64,000 bases of DNA from Pseudoalteromonas sp. CO133X (lineage in GTDB: Bacteria > Pseudomonadota > Gammaproteobacteria > Enterobacterales > Alteromonadaceae), in NCBI GenBank assembly GCA_004208945.1, contig SGPE01000024.1:248001-312000 (forward strand), written 5' to 3'. The position numbers and the translations under genes are program-made. The notes under the pieces are model-generated. The model was not told the origin of the DNA, made no database searches, and saw only the letters and a program-made list of their open reading frames with translations. Below, in pieces: positions 10,038 through 19,447 of this stretch; position 1 is the first letter of the stretch; each line of letters starts with the position of its first letter.

Positions 10038-11285
10038 ATGGGGAAGCTGTTTGCGAGTTTATATCTTTATATAATCGTTTCTCTGTTTCTTGTCAGTGGG
10101 GTCATCGAACAACTGTGGCCCTATGAAGACTCCCAACAGCAAATCGCACTCGATAAAGAGTTTGGTAAATCTCTTTGGTTATTAAGCCAAACTAAAGACG
10201 GCCTATCGAAACTCCAAAATGAATTTGATAGTGAAATCATCGACAGGAATGACTTAGCACTTCCTGATGATTTAAAAGCCGATTTAGCTTCTCACCATTA
10301 TTTGTATTTATTTAACCAGCAACAAGAGGTTGTTTGGTACATAACTCTCAACGATCAGCAATTACTCCAGATTGGTCCATTAACTGTATCAAACCCAAGC
10401 TTTAGCTCTGTCTGGCCTTATTTTTTACTATTGATGGTCGTCGGTGTTCCCGTAGGCTTATGGAGTTTTTTACTGTGGAGAGATTTTAATAAGCTGACCC
10501 TTGCTTGTGAGGCTGTAGGTGGTGCGCAAGATTTTGAATTACATGATGCTTCAAAGTCTTTTTTCTTACCGATCACCGATACTTTATCTGCCATGCAAGA
10601 GCGTATTCAATACTTATTAGCAGCACAGCAGGAGCTAACCTCATCAGTTTCTCATGAATTTAGAACGCCGCTAGCGCGTTTGAAATTCGCAATAGCAATG
10701 CTTGAAGAACAAGTAGAGAATGAGCAGTCTTTTACCTATTTAGACAATATGCATGCAGATATTGTTGAACTTGAAGCGTTAGTGTCAGAAATGCTTGAGT
10801 ACGCACGTTTAGAGTCCCACAAGCCTAACCTTATCAACCGCTCATGTGATTTAACTGCCCTCGTTACCAGTGTGGTTAATAAACTTGAGTTTGCGACAGA
10901 TATAGACGTGCAAATAAAGGCACCGCTTAGCCTAATTTATAAGTGTGATGAGCACTTTATGGCTCGCTGTATTCAAAACTTATTAGGTAATGCGCAAAAG
11001 TATGCTGCACATACAATCATTGTTTCCCTTGAAGAGCATAATAAAGAGCTTGTCATTACCGTTGAAGACGATGGACCTGGAATCGCTAAAAGTGAGTGGG
11101 AGAGTGTGTTTAAACCATTCACGCGTTTAGATAAAAGTAGAGATAAGAAAACAGGTGGTTTTGGCTTAGGGTTGGCGATTGTTGCTAAAATTATCAGTTG
11201 GCATCGTGGTACGTATGAAGTGAATGACTCTGAGTTAGGCGGTGCAAAGTTTACCATCCGCTTATTTAATACAGAACATTATTGA
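10038..11285 (+). CDS. Sensor histidine kinase (module 1)
   Basis: A 415-residue membrane kinase. A first membrane segment lies at about residues 5-24, a periplasmic loop of about 100 residues follows, and a second membrane segment spans about 126-148. The HisKA helix carries His206 in SVSHEFRTPLARLKFA. The HATPase domain shows the N-box (CIQNLLGNAQKYA), G1 (VEDDGPGI) and a GFGLGLAIV block. It presumably phosphorylates the regulator encoded 6 bp upstream. The periplasmic loop is too short for a large sensor domain, so a partner such as the DUF3019 protein could supply the input; that is a guess. A terminator follows. Confidence 0.93.
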   Translation: MGKLFASLYLYIIVSLFLVSGVIEQLWPYEDSQQQIALDKEFGKSLWLLSQTKDGLSKLQNEFDSEIIDRNDLALPDDLKADLASHHYLYLFNQQQEVVWYITLNDQQLLQIGPLTVSNPSFSSVWPYFLLLMVVGVPVGLWSFLLWRDFNKLTLACEAVGGAQDFELHDASKSFFLPITDTLSAMQERIQYLLAAQQELTSSVSHEFRTPLARLKFAIAMLEEQVENEQSFTYLDNMHADIVELEALVSEMLEYARLESHKPNLINRSCDLTALVTSVVNKLEFATDIDVQIKAPLSLIYKCDEHFMARCIQNLLGNAQKYAAHTIIVSLEEHNKELVITVEDDGPGIAKSEWESVFKPFTRLDKSRDKKTGGFGLGLAIVAKIISWHRGTYEVNDSELGGAKFTIRLFNTEHY

Positions 11286-11408
11286 GTTTTGATAAAGCAT
11301 CCTGTTGGATAATAAAGCTTTAACGCTGATAGTAATAAGTTAAATCGTTTAAAGTGATTAACTATTATTAATTTACATGACTTATGTAGATATAAAAAGT
11401 TTAGATAT

Positions 11409-11437
11409 AAAAAAAGCGCCTTGAGGCGCTTTTTTTG
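11409..11437 (+). terminator. Rho-independent terminator after module 1
   Basis: The perfect stem AAAAAGCGCC / GGCGCTTTTT with a TTGA loop is flanked by A- and T-runs, so it can act in both directions: for the kinase gene on plus and for the DUF3820 gene on minus. Confidence 0.85.
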
Positions 11438-11510
11438 AGGTTAAAACCAAAAATAAACAAGTAGCAAATTAATAGACCGTCAGTTAGCAAAAAAGTTCTC
11501 AAAAATAAAA

Positions 11511-11726
11511 TTATTTATTGTCTAAAAGAGGCATCAACATTTGCTCTAATCCGTTTAGTTTTACTTCATACATCATTGCGAGCTGAGCACCAAGCTGACC
11601 TGCTGGAAAGCCCTGTTGCTTAAACCACACCAAATAAGGTTCAGGCAATAGCAAAAGAGGGCGTCCAGCGTACTTGCCAAATGGCATTTTCGTATTAATG
11701 GCTTGTTTAAGTTGAGCTGTATCCAT
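11511..11726 (-). CDS. DUF3820 family small protein
   Basis: A 71-residue protein starting MDTAQLKQAINTKMPFGKYA. The block MPFGKYAGRPLLLLPEPYL at about 14-32 followed by W-F-K-x-Q-G-F-P-x-G-x-L-G is the signature of DUF3820, a small soluble family annotated as a putative quorum-sensing-regulated virulence factor; that name rests on little evidence. The length is typical of the family. Function is unknown. It is followed by the shared terminator at 11409-11437. Confidence 0.85.
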   Translation of the reverse strand: MDTAQLKQAINTKMPFGKYAGRPLLLLPEPYLVWFKQQGFPAGQLGAQLAMMYEVKLNGLEQMLMPLLDNK

Positions 11727-11870
11727 CTTTATCTCAAAGAATTGTAAAGCTAAATGATACGGTAAAAAGGGGAGAGAAAATAGGCTGTGACGGGCAAGAA
11801 ACAGCCTATTTAGTGAGGGAGGTAGGCCCCCACAATAGCGTAGCGTTTATTTCGTTGATGACGAAAAAAC

Positions 11871-12152
11871 TTAATGTAATTGGTGACGACTTTTTTTAGA
11901 AAAACCAAGTTCTTTTAATTTAGTAACAATACTTGGGTCATCAATTCGAGCGGGGGTTTTACCCTCTCGAAGAAAGTGATCATTTGGCACTTGATAAACA
12001 TCGAGCATTTTATTAAACAATACAGTTCTAATGTCTGTTGCGCTCATACCATCGTGCTGTAACTCATCCAGTCGACGTTGTATGTCAATAAGTTTCCCCG
12101 AACAAGCATCATCTGCGTTTACTTTTAACGCACTGGTAAACTTATCTTTCAT
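11871..12152 (-). CDS. Small hypothetical protein
   Basis: A 93-residue soluble, highly charged protein, taken from MKDKFTSALKVNADDACSGK. An in-frame ATG at 12167 would add five residues. It is predicted mostly helical, with a basic C-terminus (GFSKKSRHQLH). I do not recognise the family. Coding is supported by a full-length open frame, a plausible internal composition and its place in an otherwise empty 700-bp gap. It lies on the same strand as the DUF3820 gene, 145 bp upstream of it. Confidence 0.55.
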   Translation of the reverse strand: MKDKFTSALKVNADDACSGKLIDIQRRLDELQHDGMSATDIRTVLFNKMLDVYQVPNDHFLREGKTPARIDDPSIVTKLKELGFSKKSRHQLH

Positions 12153-12387
12153 CTTAAACAACCTCAATTAGCTTAACAGTAGTCGCACAAATGAAATCGT
12201 AAACAGAATTAATAAACTTTTTTGTGCTAAAAATAGATACTTAGCAAAGTATCATATAGCGAGTTTACTCTTTTTTTAGATTGGATGGCTAATCTGGATG
12301 TAAAGCTTTGTAAATAAGCTTGACCTGCTTTCGGTACGACTATTAGAGCGTACTAAAAATAGCAATAGCAAGTCGCTGAATATAATG

Positions 12388-12431
12388 AAAATAATTCTCA
12401 GTACCAAATATAGGCCCTGAGAATTATTTTT
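12388..12431 (-). terminator. Bidirectional terminator before the antiporter gene end
   Basis: A long stem AAAATAATTCTCAG / CTGAGAATTATTTT encloses about 13 nt and has a T-run on either strand. It lies 6 bp beyond the stop codon of the minus-strand antiporter gene. The rest of the 12153-12436 gap shows no gene. Confidence 0.8.
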
Positions 12432-12436
12432 TTACA

Positions 12437-14008
12437 TTATGAGAAAAGTTTTTGTTTTACGTGCTCGGCAAAGCCGCTACCCGCTTCTAGATAAAAGTTA
12501 TAGGTAGAATCTACACCCATATCTTCTAACTCTTTTTGCTGGTCAGGGTAATTTGCAATAGCTGTTACTTGGCCTTGGTATCCAGATGCTTTTAGCTGCT
12601 CTAGGGCAAAAATATTCTGCATGTGCTTTGGCATCGCAAGCATAACCATGCCAACATTAGAGTGGTTTACCCGTTGCCAAAAGTCAGGGTCTGTGGCGTC
12701 AGCTAAAAGAACGCGGCGCCCTCGTTTAATGTGCTTATCCACCACATCAGGTTTAATATCAATGCCAGCAACGAGATTTGGATGTGTTTGGCTAATAGTT
12801 TCGTACGCCCCCGTACCAATACGGCCCATACCAAAAATAACAATTTTGGTGTCGTTTAAGTTCACTGGTAACTCTTCGGTTAAGCGGCTATTACTTTCAA
12901 ATTTAAGTAGCCAGTGCTCAATCTTTACATAAATTTCGTTAGAGCGTTTATTTAAAGGAGATGCCAAAATAAAAGTAATTGATACGGCAATCGCCATAAC
13001 CGCGAGCCATTCGGAGGTGATCATATTACTGCTAGCTGCAACGGCACAAACGATTAAACCAAACTCACTATAGTTAGCAAGGCTAAATGCGCTAAGCAGT
13101 GAAGTACGTGCACGTAATTTGAAGGCGTTAGTTAAAACATAATAGAGTGCAACTTTAATTGGTAACACTAAAATAATCACCATCGCCACCAATACAGCAT
13201 GCGCGGTAAGCTCTGCGTTCAAACCTATGTTTAGGAAGAAGCCAACGAGCAAGATATCTTTCAGATTTAGTAGTGATTTTGATAGCTCACCTGCTTTTTT
13301 GTGAGGGGCAAACATCATCCCGATGATAAGCGCACCTAAATCACCTTTGAGCCCAGCAAATTCAAAGGCTTGATACCCTAAAATCAGTGCAAAGAAAAAG
13401 CCAAATAAAGGCAGTAGTTCACCATGCTTAGAGCGGTTTAAAATCCAAAACATAATAGGGCGCAGAACCGGAAGCCCTATCAATAATGCTAATGCCCAAA
13501 TATTAGGTGCTTTACCTGTACTAATCGCTAAGAAAATAACTGCGAATATATCCTGCATTACCAAGATACCTATTGCAATTTTGCCATGTAGACTAGACAT
13601 TTCTCCCCGTTCTTCAAGGACCTTAACGGCAAACACAGTACTTGAAAAGCTAAACGCAAAACCAACCAAGAGTGCACTTTGCCAAGTCAGTTCGCTAAAA
13701 AGAGGAAGTGCGAATGCACCAAGTAACAGCATAAAGCCACTAAAGAGCGTGCTGCTCAACACAATATGCATTGATGCAGGTGCCCATACTTGTGGTTTTA
13801 TAAGGTTAGAAACTTTTAATTTTAAGCCAATACTAAATAGCAGTAAGGTTACGCCTAAGCTCGCTAATGTGTTGAGTAATTCAGTGGTTTTATAGCCATA
13901 TAAATTAAGCGCAAATCCTGCTAATAAAAAACCAATTAAAGGGGGGAGCTTTAACTGATAGACAGCAAAGCCGCATACGAACGCAGTAGCAAAGTATATT
14001 AGTTCCAT
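12437..14008 (-). CDS. CPA2-family cation:proton antiporter with TrkA-N domain
   Basis: A 523-residue membrane protein related to KefB/KefC and YbaL: a Na+(K+)/H+ exchanger core followed by a cytosolic nucleotide-binding RCK (TrkA-N) domain. About 12 hydrophobic segments fill residues 1-370. The RCK Rossmann motif KIVIFGMGRIGTGAYETI is in the C-terminal third. I choose the ATG at 14008 (MELIYFATAFVCGFAV), which begins directly with the first membrane helix; an in-frame ATG at 14068 would add 20 residues without homology value. No KefF/KefG ancillary gene is adjacent, so glutathione-gated K+ efflux is not indicated. Transported ion uncertain. Confidence 0.87.
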   Translation of the reverse strand: MELIYFATAFVCGFAVYQLKLPPLIGFLLAGFALNLYGYKTTELLNTLASLGVTLLLFSIGLKLKVSNLIKPQVWAPASMHIVLSSTLFSGFMLLLGAFALPLFSELTWQSALLVGFAFSFSSTVFAVKVLEERGEMSSLHGKIAIGILVMQDIFAVIFLAISTGKAPNIWALALLIGLPVLRPIMFWILNRSKHGELLPLFGFFFALILGYQAFEFAGLKGDLGALIIGMMFAPHKKAGELSKSLLNLKDILLVGFFLNIGLNAELTAHAVLVAMVIILVLPIKVALYYVLTNAFKLRARTSLLSAFSLANYSEFGLIVCAVAASSNMITSEWLAVMAIAVSITFILASPLNKRSNEIYVKIEHWLLKFESNSRLTEELPVNLNDTKIVIFGMGRIGTGAYETISQTHPNLVAGIDIKPDVVDKHIKRGRRVLLADATDPDFWQRVNHSNVGMVMLAMPKHMQNIFALEQLKASGYQGQVTAIANYPDQQKELEDMGVDSTYNFYLEAGSGFAEHVKQKLFS

Positions 14009-14230
14009 AATTCTTCTTTTGACTTCATTTGTTAGGAGTGTAGCGAAATATTCACTAATGGAAAACAATATCGAATATAAAGAGTCTAAAAAATGAACAC
14101 TTACGCACTATTTATTGATTAATGCGCTAAAAGCATCATTTTTTCGCTGACATTAGCTTTTAATTGTGGTTAAGATGCAACAACAAAGGAATTTAAGCCA
14201 ATTAGAAAAGAGACGGCTTAAGGAGAAAAG

Positions 14231-14974
14231 ATGTTTAAGAAAATCCTTGCATCAGTAGGTATTGGTGCAGCAAAGGTAGACACTGTACTGGAAACAGAGC
14301 ATTTACAGCCAGGCCAAAAATTTAATGCAGTTATCGTTATTAAAGGCGGTGATGTAGAGCAAGATATTACTGGCTTAGACTTAGCATTAATGACGCGTGT
14401 GAAAGTTGAAGGTGAAGATGGTGAGTATTTTACAAATCATGTGATAGAAAAATGGCGTATCACGGATGTCGGCACGATTGCAGCGGGCGAAGAAAAGCAT
14501 ATTCCGTTTGAAGCGCGCTTGCATTCAGAGACCCCAATCACGGAAATTAACGCTGGCTATAATCAATCGCATGTTTGGTTAGAAACGGGCCTTGATATTG
14601 ATATGGCGCTTGATCCAACAGATCGTGACTCATTGCATATTTATCCGAATGATGCTGTTAGCACGTTTATGCACGCAATGGATAAATTAGGTTTTAACCT
14701 AGTCAAGGCAGATGTTGAAAAGGGTTACTTACGCGCACCTACATTTCAATCTCACTCAGGGTGTTATCAAGAACTTGAGTATCGTCCAGATAGTCGTAGC
14801 CTTTTTGGTTTACAAGAAGTTGAATTGTCATTTGTGCCAGAAGCTCATAAAACGCATGTGTTAATTGAATTAGACCGTGCTTTTAGAGGGGATGGTTATG
14901 TTGATTTAACGATAGAGCACGATCACGTAAACCTGTCGCAATTATGTGACCAATTAGAGCGGTTATTCGCTTAG
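14231..14974 (+). CDS. Spo0M-like (SpoOM) arrestin-fold protein
   Basis: A 247-residue soluble protein of the sporulation-control Spo0M family, which despite its name is common in non-sporulating bacteria. The N-terminal part (MFKKILASVGIGAAKVDTVL) and the beta-rich segment with GQKFNAVIVIKGGDVEQDI are characteristic. Spo0M has an arrestin-like fold and acts in cell-shape or cytoskeletal functions in Bacillus; the proteobacterial role is not known. A strong ribosome site (AAGGAGAAAAG) precedes the ATG. It is monocistronic and closed by its own terminator. Confidence 0.87.
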   Translation: MFKKILASVGIGAAKVDTVLETEHLQPGQKFNAVIVIKGGDVEQDITGLDLALMTRVKVEGEDGEYFTNHVIEKWRITDVGTIAAGEEKHIPFEARLHSETPITEINAGYNQSHVWLETGLDIDMALDPTDRDSLHIYPNDAVSTFMHAMDKLGFNLVKADVEKGYLRAPTFQSHSGCYQELEYRPDSRSLFGLQEVELSFVPEAHKTHVLIELDRAFRGDGYVDLTIEHDHVNLSQLCDQLERLFA

Positions 14975-14997
14975 GGCTCAATTGAGTTAATACACTT

Positions 14998-15023
14998 TAA
15001 ACCCAGCTACGGCTGGGTTTTTT
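14998..15023 (+). terminator. Rho-independent terminator of the Spo0M-like gene
   Basis: The stem AAACCCAGC / GCTGGGTTT around a short TACG loop is followed by a T-run. It also means that in-frame starts of the next gene upstream of 15043 are unlikely. Confidence 0.87.
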
Positions 15024-15042
15024 GTCTTGCAAAAGGAATCTT

Positions 15043-15480
15043 ATGTTTTCTGTTAAAAGTTACACTGAACTCAGTAAAGATGAGTTATTCGCAATTTTAC
15101 GAGCACGGGTTGAGGTGTTTGTTGTAGAGCAAACCTGTGCTTACCCAGAGATTGACGAGGTTGATAACCATGACCTGACTCAGCATGTCTTTGTGTTTAA
15201 AGAGCAGCAACTGGCTGCCTACGCTCGGTGTTATGACAAAAATGAGCAGTTCAGTGCGTTTGGTCGTGTGCTTGTTGCTGAGCAATTTAGGGGAGAAGGA
15301 CTGGCAAGTAAACTTGTGAAAATCGCTATAGAGACATGTCAGCAACACTGGCCAGAGAAAGCTATTTTGATAGGTGCTCAATGTTATTTAACGGGCTTTT
15401 ATCAACAGTTTGGCTTTAAAAATGTCGGTGATGATTACTTAGAAGACGGTATTCCACATCAGGATATGTGTTTGGAGTAG
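15043..15480 (+). CDS. elaA: ElaA-like GNAT acetyltransferase
   Basis: A 145-residue GNAT-fold protein resembling E. coli ElaA. The segment ELFAILRARVEVFVVEQTC with a following Y-P-E-I-D-x-x-D is the ElaA hallmark, and the acetyl-CoA loop appears in FGRVLVAEQFRGEGLASKL. The ATG at 15043 has AAGGAA eight bases upstream; a longer frame beginning with TTG at 15022 would start inside the preceding terminator. The substrate is unknown. A weak hairpin, GTAGCCC / GGGCTAC at 15477-15498, follows. Confidence 0.85.
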   Translation: MFSVKSYTELSKDELFAILRARVEVFVVEQTCAYPEIDEVDNHDLTQHVFVFKEQQLAAYARCYDKNEQFSAFGRVLVAEQFRGEGLASKLVKIAIETCQQHWPEKAILIGAQCYLTGFYQQFGFKNVGDDYLEDGIPHQDMCLE

Positions 15481-15511
15481 CCCAAAGGAAAGGGCTACTT
15501 CAAGTAACCTC

Positions 15512-16864
15512 TTAGCTTAACAGCGAGTTTGCAAATACCAGTGCAATGGCCAATGGACAAATGAATTTGATATACCATGGCCACACTTTCCAGAAGAAGC
15601 TATTTGCAGCTTCTGGGCAGCCTTGTTGAATTTCTTTTAATAAAGATGCACGGTGCCAAATCCAACCTACAAATATACAACACATTAATCCTAAAATTGG
15701 TTGGCCAATCTTAGTGGTTAGTGTGATCACAAAGCCAAACAATGTGCCTAAGTTGAAAACGATCGTAAAGCTGACAAGGGCAATAATACCGCCAATTAAC
15801 CATGTCGCTTGCACACGTTTTAGAGCGAAGCGCTCAACTGCATAAGAGACGGGGGCTTCCAACATTGAAATAGATGAAGTTAACGCTGCAATGCTCATTA
15901 AAGCAAAAAAGGCAAAGCCAACGAAAATACCCACATCCCCCATACTGGTGAAAAGTGCAGGCAGCACTTGAAACACTAACGTATCTTCAGACAGTAGTAC
16001 GCCTTCAGCAGAGAAAATCTGTACGCCTTGTGCCTGTGCAACATACATCGCAGGAATAATCAATAAGCCGGCTACAAAGGCAATAAACACATCGATCAAA
16101 GTAACATAAGCACCCAAGGACACGAGATTCTCTTTTTTGCTAATGTATGAGCCATAGATGATCATCACACTGGTGCCCAAAGATAACGAGAAAAATGCTT
16201 GTCCAAGGGCATTAACTAACAGCTCTGGGTTTAAAATAGAAGAAAAGTCAGGCACTAAGTAGGCTTTTAAACCTTCAACTGCGCCATCTTGGGTCATCAC
16301 GTAAATGATAAGCATAAACAAAATGCCTAATAGGGCAGGCATTAGGCGCTTTGACCATTTTTCAATGCCGTTTTCAACACCTTTAGAAATAATAGCAACG
16401 GTCAAAATAATAAACGCAGCTGTAAAAATTAGGTTTCTTGATAGTGACTGCTCACTTAACCAAGTGATAGCAGGTTCTTGACCCGTTAATTGTGCTACAG
16501 GCTCTAATGTTGCACTGAGCATCCAGCCAGCTACGATGGCATAAAAGCTTAAAATTAAACCTGCACAAATAATACCGCCAAAGCCAACTACAAAAGCAAA
16601 TTTTTTCTGCCATGGCTGGTTTGTCACTTTTCTAAGGGAGCTGACAGCATTGGCTTGGCCATGACGGCCTATAACAAGCTCTGCCATTAATGCTGGGTAA
16701 GCTAGGCAAAATGCAAGGACTAAGTAAGCAACTAAAAATGCTGCGCCGCCATTACTTGCTGTTTGTGTAGGGAAACCCCAAATATTTCCTAAGCCAACAG
16801 CGGAGCCTGCTGCGGCCATAATAAATCCAAAGCGGGAGCTGAACTCCCCACGTGATGCGCTCAT
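15512..16864 (-). CDS. Sodium:neurotransmitter symporter (NSS/SNF) family transporter
   Basis: A 450-residue inner-membrane protein with about 11-12 helices. The first helix contains GFIMAAAGSAVGLGNIWGFP, the LeuT-type sodium/substrate site with unwound GLGNIW. Bacterial members import amino acids with Na+, in keeping with a marine Na+ economy. A further typical signature is the FFSLSLGTSVMIIYGSY block in the middle. The gene is alone on its strand between ElaA and the second two-component module. The substrate cannot be read from the sequence. Confidence 0.93.
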   Translation of the reverse strand: MSASRGEFSSRFGFIMAAAGSAVGLGNIWGFPTQTASNGGAAFLVAYLVLAFCLAYPALMAELVIGRHGQANAVSSLRKVTNQPWQKKFAFVVGFGGIICAGLILSFYAIVAGWMLSATLEPVAQLTGQEPAITWLSEQSLSRNLIFTAAFIILTVAIISKGVENGIEKWSKRLMPALLGILFMLIIYVMTQDGAVEGLKAYLVPDFSSILNPELLVNALGQAFFSLSLGTSVMIIYGSYISKKENLVSLGAYVTLIDVFIAFVAGLLIIPAMYVAQAQGVQIFSAEGVLLSEDTLVFQVLPALFTSMGDVGIFVGFAFFALMSIAALTSSISMLEAPVSYAVERFALKRVQATWLIGGIIALVSFTIVFNLGTLFGFVITLTTKIGQPILGLMCCIFVGWIWHRASLLKEIQQGCPEAANSFFWKVWPWYIKFICPLAIALVFANSLLS

Positions 16865-17037
16865 ATTGTTGTTACTTCTCTATTTGTGACGGCGCTGACA
16901 ATCTACTTGAATTAACACTAAATAAAAAGGGTTAATAGTGGGCATTTTTACTTGTAATCGCCTCGAATCTGCTGCCAGCATATATTTCGTTCAATTAGCT
17001 AATACAATACGTAACAATTAACACAATTGAAACATAT

Positions 17038-18327
17038 TCAAAGGCTTTTATTTTGAATACTGAGGGTAAAGCACGCGCCACCAAGAGACTGGCTTTTTGA
17101 TACGCTGACAGTGCCATGATGCCAATCAGCCACTTTTGCAACAATCGCTAGGCCTAAGCCATAGCTTTCACCATCACGATTTCGGTGACTCTGTTCTTGA
17201 AAGAACGGACTGAATATTTTCCCCCAGTTTTTTTTATGCACTCCTGGGCCATCGTCTTCTACTTTAATAGTAACCAAGTCTTGGTTGTAGGAGGCTGATA
17301 AAACTATTTCGGAACGTGCAAAGTCACAGGCATTACTTAATAGGTTTACAATCGCACGTGCTAACCAATCTAAGTCGGCACATATATGTCCTTGTTTTAT
17401 GTCGTGACTGATACGCAAAGAACCTTGCTCAAGCTTAGGGTGAACTTGTTGAATCAAGCTAAGTAAGTAGTTTTCTAGGTCAGATTCGCTAAAGGTTAGT
17501 TTATTTGCTTTTTGCTCTAAGGTAGCAAAAGCGAGATAACTTTTTAGCATTGACTCCATTTGATCTAAATCTTGCTCCATTCGAGATAAGTACTCAAGAC
17601 GCTTTTCTTCATTAGTACAGTCTTGTGCGGCTTCTAAACCGAAGCGTAGGCAAGCAACAGGCGTTCTAATGTCGTGCGATAAACTCGAAGCCATTAGCTT
17701 GTTTTCATCAAGTAGTTTCTCTATTTGATTCGCCATGCGATTAAAGGTGAGCTCGACGTCTTTAATATAGGTAAAATGAGATGGTTTAATGCGGGTTGTT
17801 AAATCACCTTTGGCGAAGCGTTGCGCGGCATCATTAAGGATGCTGAGACGTTTTGCAAGTGGAGTAATAATAAAGCCCATAAAGACACATAACCCAGCAT
17901 AGAAGAGTAGGGTAAGGAGAACATCATTCCCTTGATCATGTAAATGCGCTTTCTCTAGACGCATTTTAAGATGGTGTGAGCCAAGTGCTTGCTCGCTATA
18001 GAGTAAGTAGTATCCTTGTTGATCTTCAAGTATTAAGCCTGTAGGCATTGTAATTTGTGAGAGCAAAGAGTGAGGAAGTGCTAATGCTTGAGTTGAGCGA
18101 TACTCTAGTTGCACGTTGAAATCTTGCTCTAGTTGCTTGATTGCATTCGCGCGTTTATCCGCAGGCAGTACCGACAACTGTTTAGTAAACCCTTTAATCA
18201 TTTGGGTCTGGCTATGAAAAGTATCTTGCGGTTGATGAGTTTGCTGGCTAAATGCGTCAATTAGCCAGCCCAATATGATTATTGATAGCAGTGCACTGCC
18301 CAGTAATGAAATATAAAACTTTTTCAC
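17038..18327 (-). CDS. Sensor histidine kinase (module 2)
   Basis: A 429-residue membrane kinase. Membrane segments lie at about 7-26 and 136-155, a periplasmic loop of about 110 residues lies between them, and a HAMP domain spans about 156-208. His218 sits in SSLSHDIRTPVACLRFG. The ATPase domain has AIVNLLSNACDFA, VEDDGPGV and YGLGLAIVAKVADWHHG; the same WHxGT-type ending is seen in the module 1 kinase. It is 12 bp downstream of its regulator gene. Same domain order and length as the kinase at 10038-11285, which argues for module duplication or parallel acquisition. Confidence 0.93.
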   Translation of the reverse strand: MKKFYISLLGSALLSIIILGWLIDAFSQQTHQPQDTFHSQTQMIKGFTKQLSVLPADKRANAIKQLEQDFNVQLEYRSTQALALPHSLLSQITMPTGLILEDQQGYYLLYSEQALGSHHLKMRLEKAHLHDQGNDVLLTLLFYAGLCVFMGFIITPLAKRLSILNDAAQRFAKGDLTTRIKPSHFTYIKDVELTFNRMANQIEKLLDENKLMASSLSHDIRTPVACLRFGLEAAQDCTNEEKRLEYLSRMEQDLDQMESMLKSYLAFATLEQKANKLTFSESDLENYLLSLIQQVHPKLEQGSLRISHDIKQGHICADLDWLARAIVNLLSNACDFARSEIVLSASYNQDLVTIKVEDDGPGVHKKNWGKIFSPFFQEQSHRNRDGESYGLGLAIVAKVADWHHGTVSVSKSQSLGGACFTLSIQNKSL

Positions 18328-18339
18328 GCGTTATATCAT

Positions 18340-19047
18340 CTATTGCCACGCTGTCGCGACGAGCAAGTAGCCACGCCCCCAGATGGTTTTAATTTTTTCA
18401 GGGTGTTGGGGATCATCATTAAATTTTTTGCGCAGTGACGAAATAAGCACATCGACACTTCTGTCTAAGCCATCATACTCTCTGCCTTTTGTTGCTTTAA
18501 ACACGGCATCGCGCGACACAACCTGACCTGCATTGCTTGCCAAATAATGCAGCAATAGGTATTCCGCACTTGAAATATGCACTTCTTGATCGGCAAGAAA
18601 CACAGTGCGTGATTCGGTATCTACAGTAAGTTTGCCAACAGTTATGTTTGGATTTTCTAAGAGCGACTCTTTGTTATCAATATTTGCACGTAAGGCCGTT
18701 TTTATACGGGCTAAGAGTGCTCGTGGTCGTACAGGTTTCATCATGTAATCACTTGCGCCGACTTCAAGGCCAATTACTTCGTCCATTTCATCGTCTCTGG
18801 CTGTGAGCATAATAATAGGCGCTTGGTAAAACTGCCTCAACTCTCGGCACACACTAATACCATCTTGACCTGGTAGCATGATATCTAATAAAACTAAGTC
18901 CGGTGGTGTCGCTCTGACTTGCTCAATTACTTGGTCGCCACGTTGACAAATTGTCGTTTTATAGCCTTGCTCAGTTAAGTACTCTGCGACCCACTTAGCC
19001 AGTGAAATATCATCTTCTACGAGCAGAATAGTGCCATAATGTTCCAT
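18340..19047 (-). CDS. OmpR/PhoB-type response regulator (module 2)
   Basis: A 235-residue regulator with a receiver (acidic residues E11, D12, D13; phospho-acceptor Asp55 in LVLLDIMLPGQDG; LTARDDEMDEVIGLEVGASD) and a winged-helix output domain ending IKTIWGRGYLLVATAW. The output domain is strikingly similar in pattern to module 1 (GREYDGLDRSVDVLISSLRKK versus GRQYDGLDRTVDVRVSRIRKK, both cut here to short stretches). It is cotranscribed with DUF3019 (16 bp upstream) and the kinase (12 bp downstream). Confidence 0.92.
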   Translation of the reverse strand: MEHYGTILLVEDDISLAKWVAEYLTEQGYKTTICQRGDQVIEQVRATPPDLVLLDIMLPGQDGISVCRELRQFYQAPIIMLTARDDEMDEVIGLEVGASDYMMKPVRPRALLARIKTALRANIDNKESLLENPNITVGKLTVDTESRTVFLADQEVHISSAEYLLLHYLASNAGQVVSRDAVFKATKGREYDGLDRSVDVLISSLRKKFNDDPQHPEKIKTIWGRGYLLVATAWQ

Positions 19048-19063
19048 CTTTTACTCCAAACAA

Positions 19064-19447
19064 TTAAAACAGACGCCAACGGCGTTTCTTTTGACGATTT
19101 TGATACACCCACTGCACCTGTATTTCAGTGGTATCAACGACCTTGCCATTGTTACTATTGACCAATTCAAAATTGACCGTTTCAGCAGAGTCAAACTGAT
19201 AGCGAAAAAGGCCAGTTTGTTGCATAAGCCAACACTGCATAATATGTTTTGTGTGACCGTCGCGTAAGCAGTAATTACCCTTTGGTTGATGCCATGATAC
19301 TTCTACATCGGCATAGCAATTACGTCCTTCACGCAGGGCAACACATGTGTCAGGCAGTGACACAAGGCTTGCCTCTTCATTAGGCTGCTCTTGCGCTTTG
19401 ACACTGACGATAGGGAGCGCTAATAAGAAATAGTATTTAAAAAACAT
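19064..19447 (-). CDS. DUF3019 family exported protein (module 2)
   Basis: A 127-residue exported protein with a signal peptide (MFFKYYFLLALPIVSVKAQ). It shares the cysteine pattern of the module 1 protein (TCVALREGRNCYADVEVSW, then YCLRDG and MQCWLM) and its basic tail, here QNRQKKRRWRLF. Its start lies 11 bp inside the end of the upstream MipA-like gene, which implies translational coupling. Function is unknown; the fixed genetic link to a barrel and a two-component system is the only clue. Confidence 0.85.
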   Translation of the reverse strand: MFFKYYFLLALPIVSVKAQEQPNEEASLVSLPDTCVALREGRNCYADVEVSWHQPKGNYCLRDGHTKHIMQCWLMQQTGLFRYQFDSAETVNFELVNSNNGKVVDTTEIQVQWVYQNRQKKRRWRLF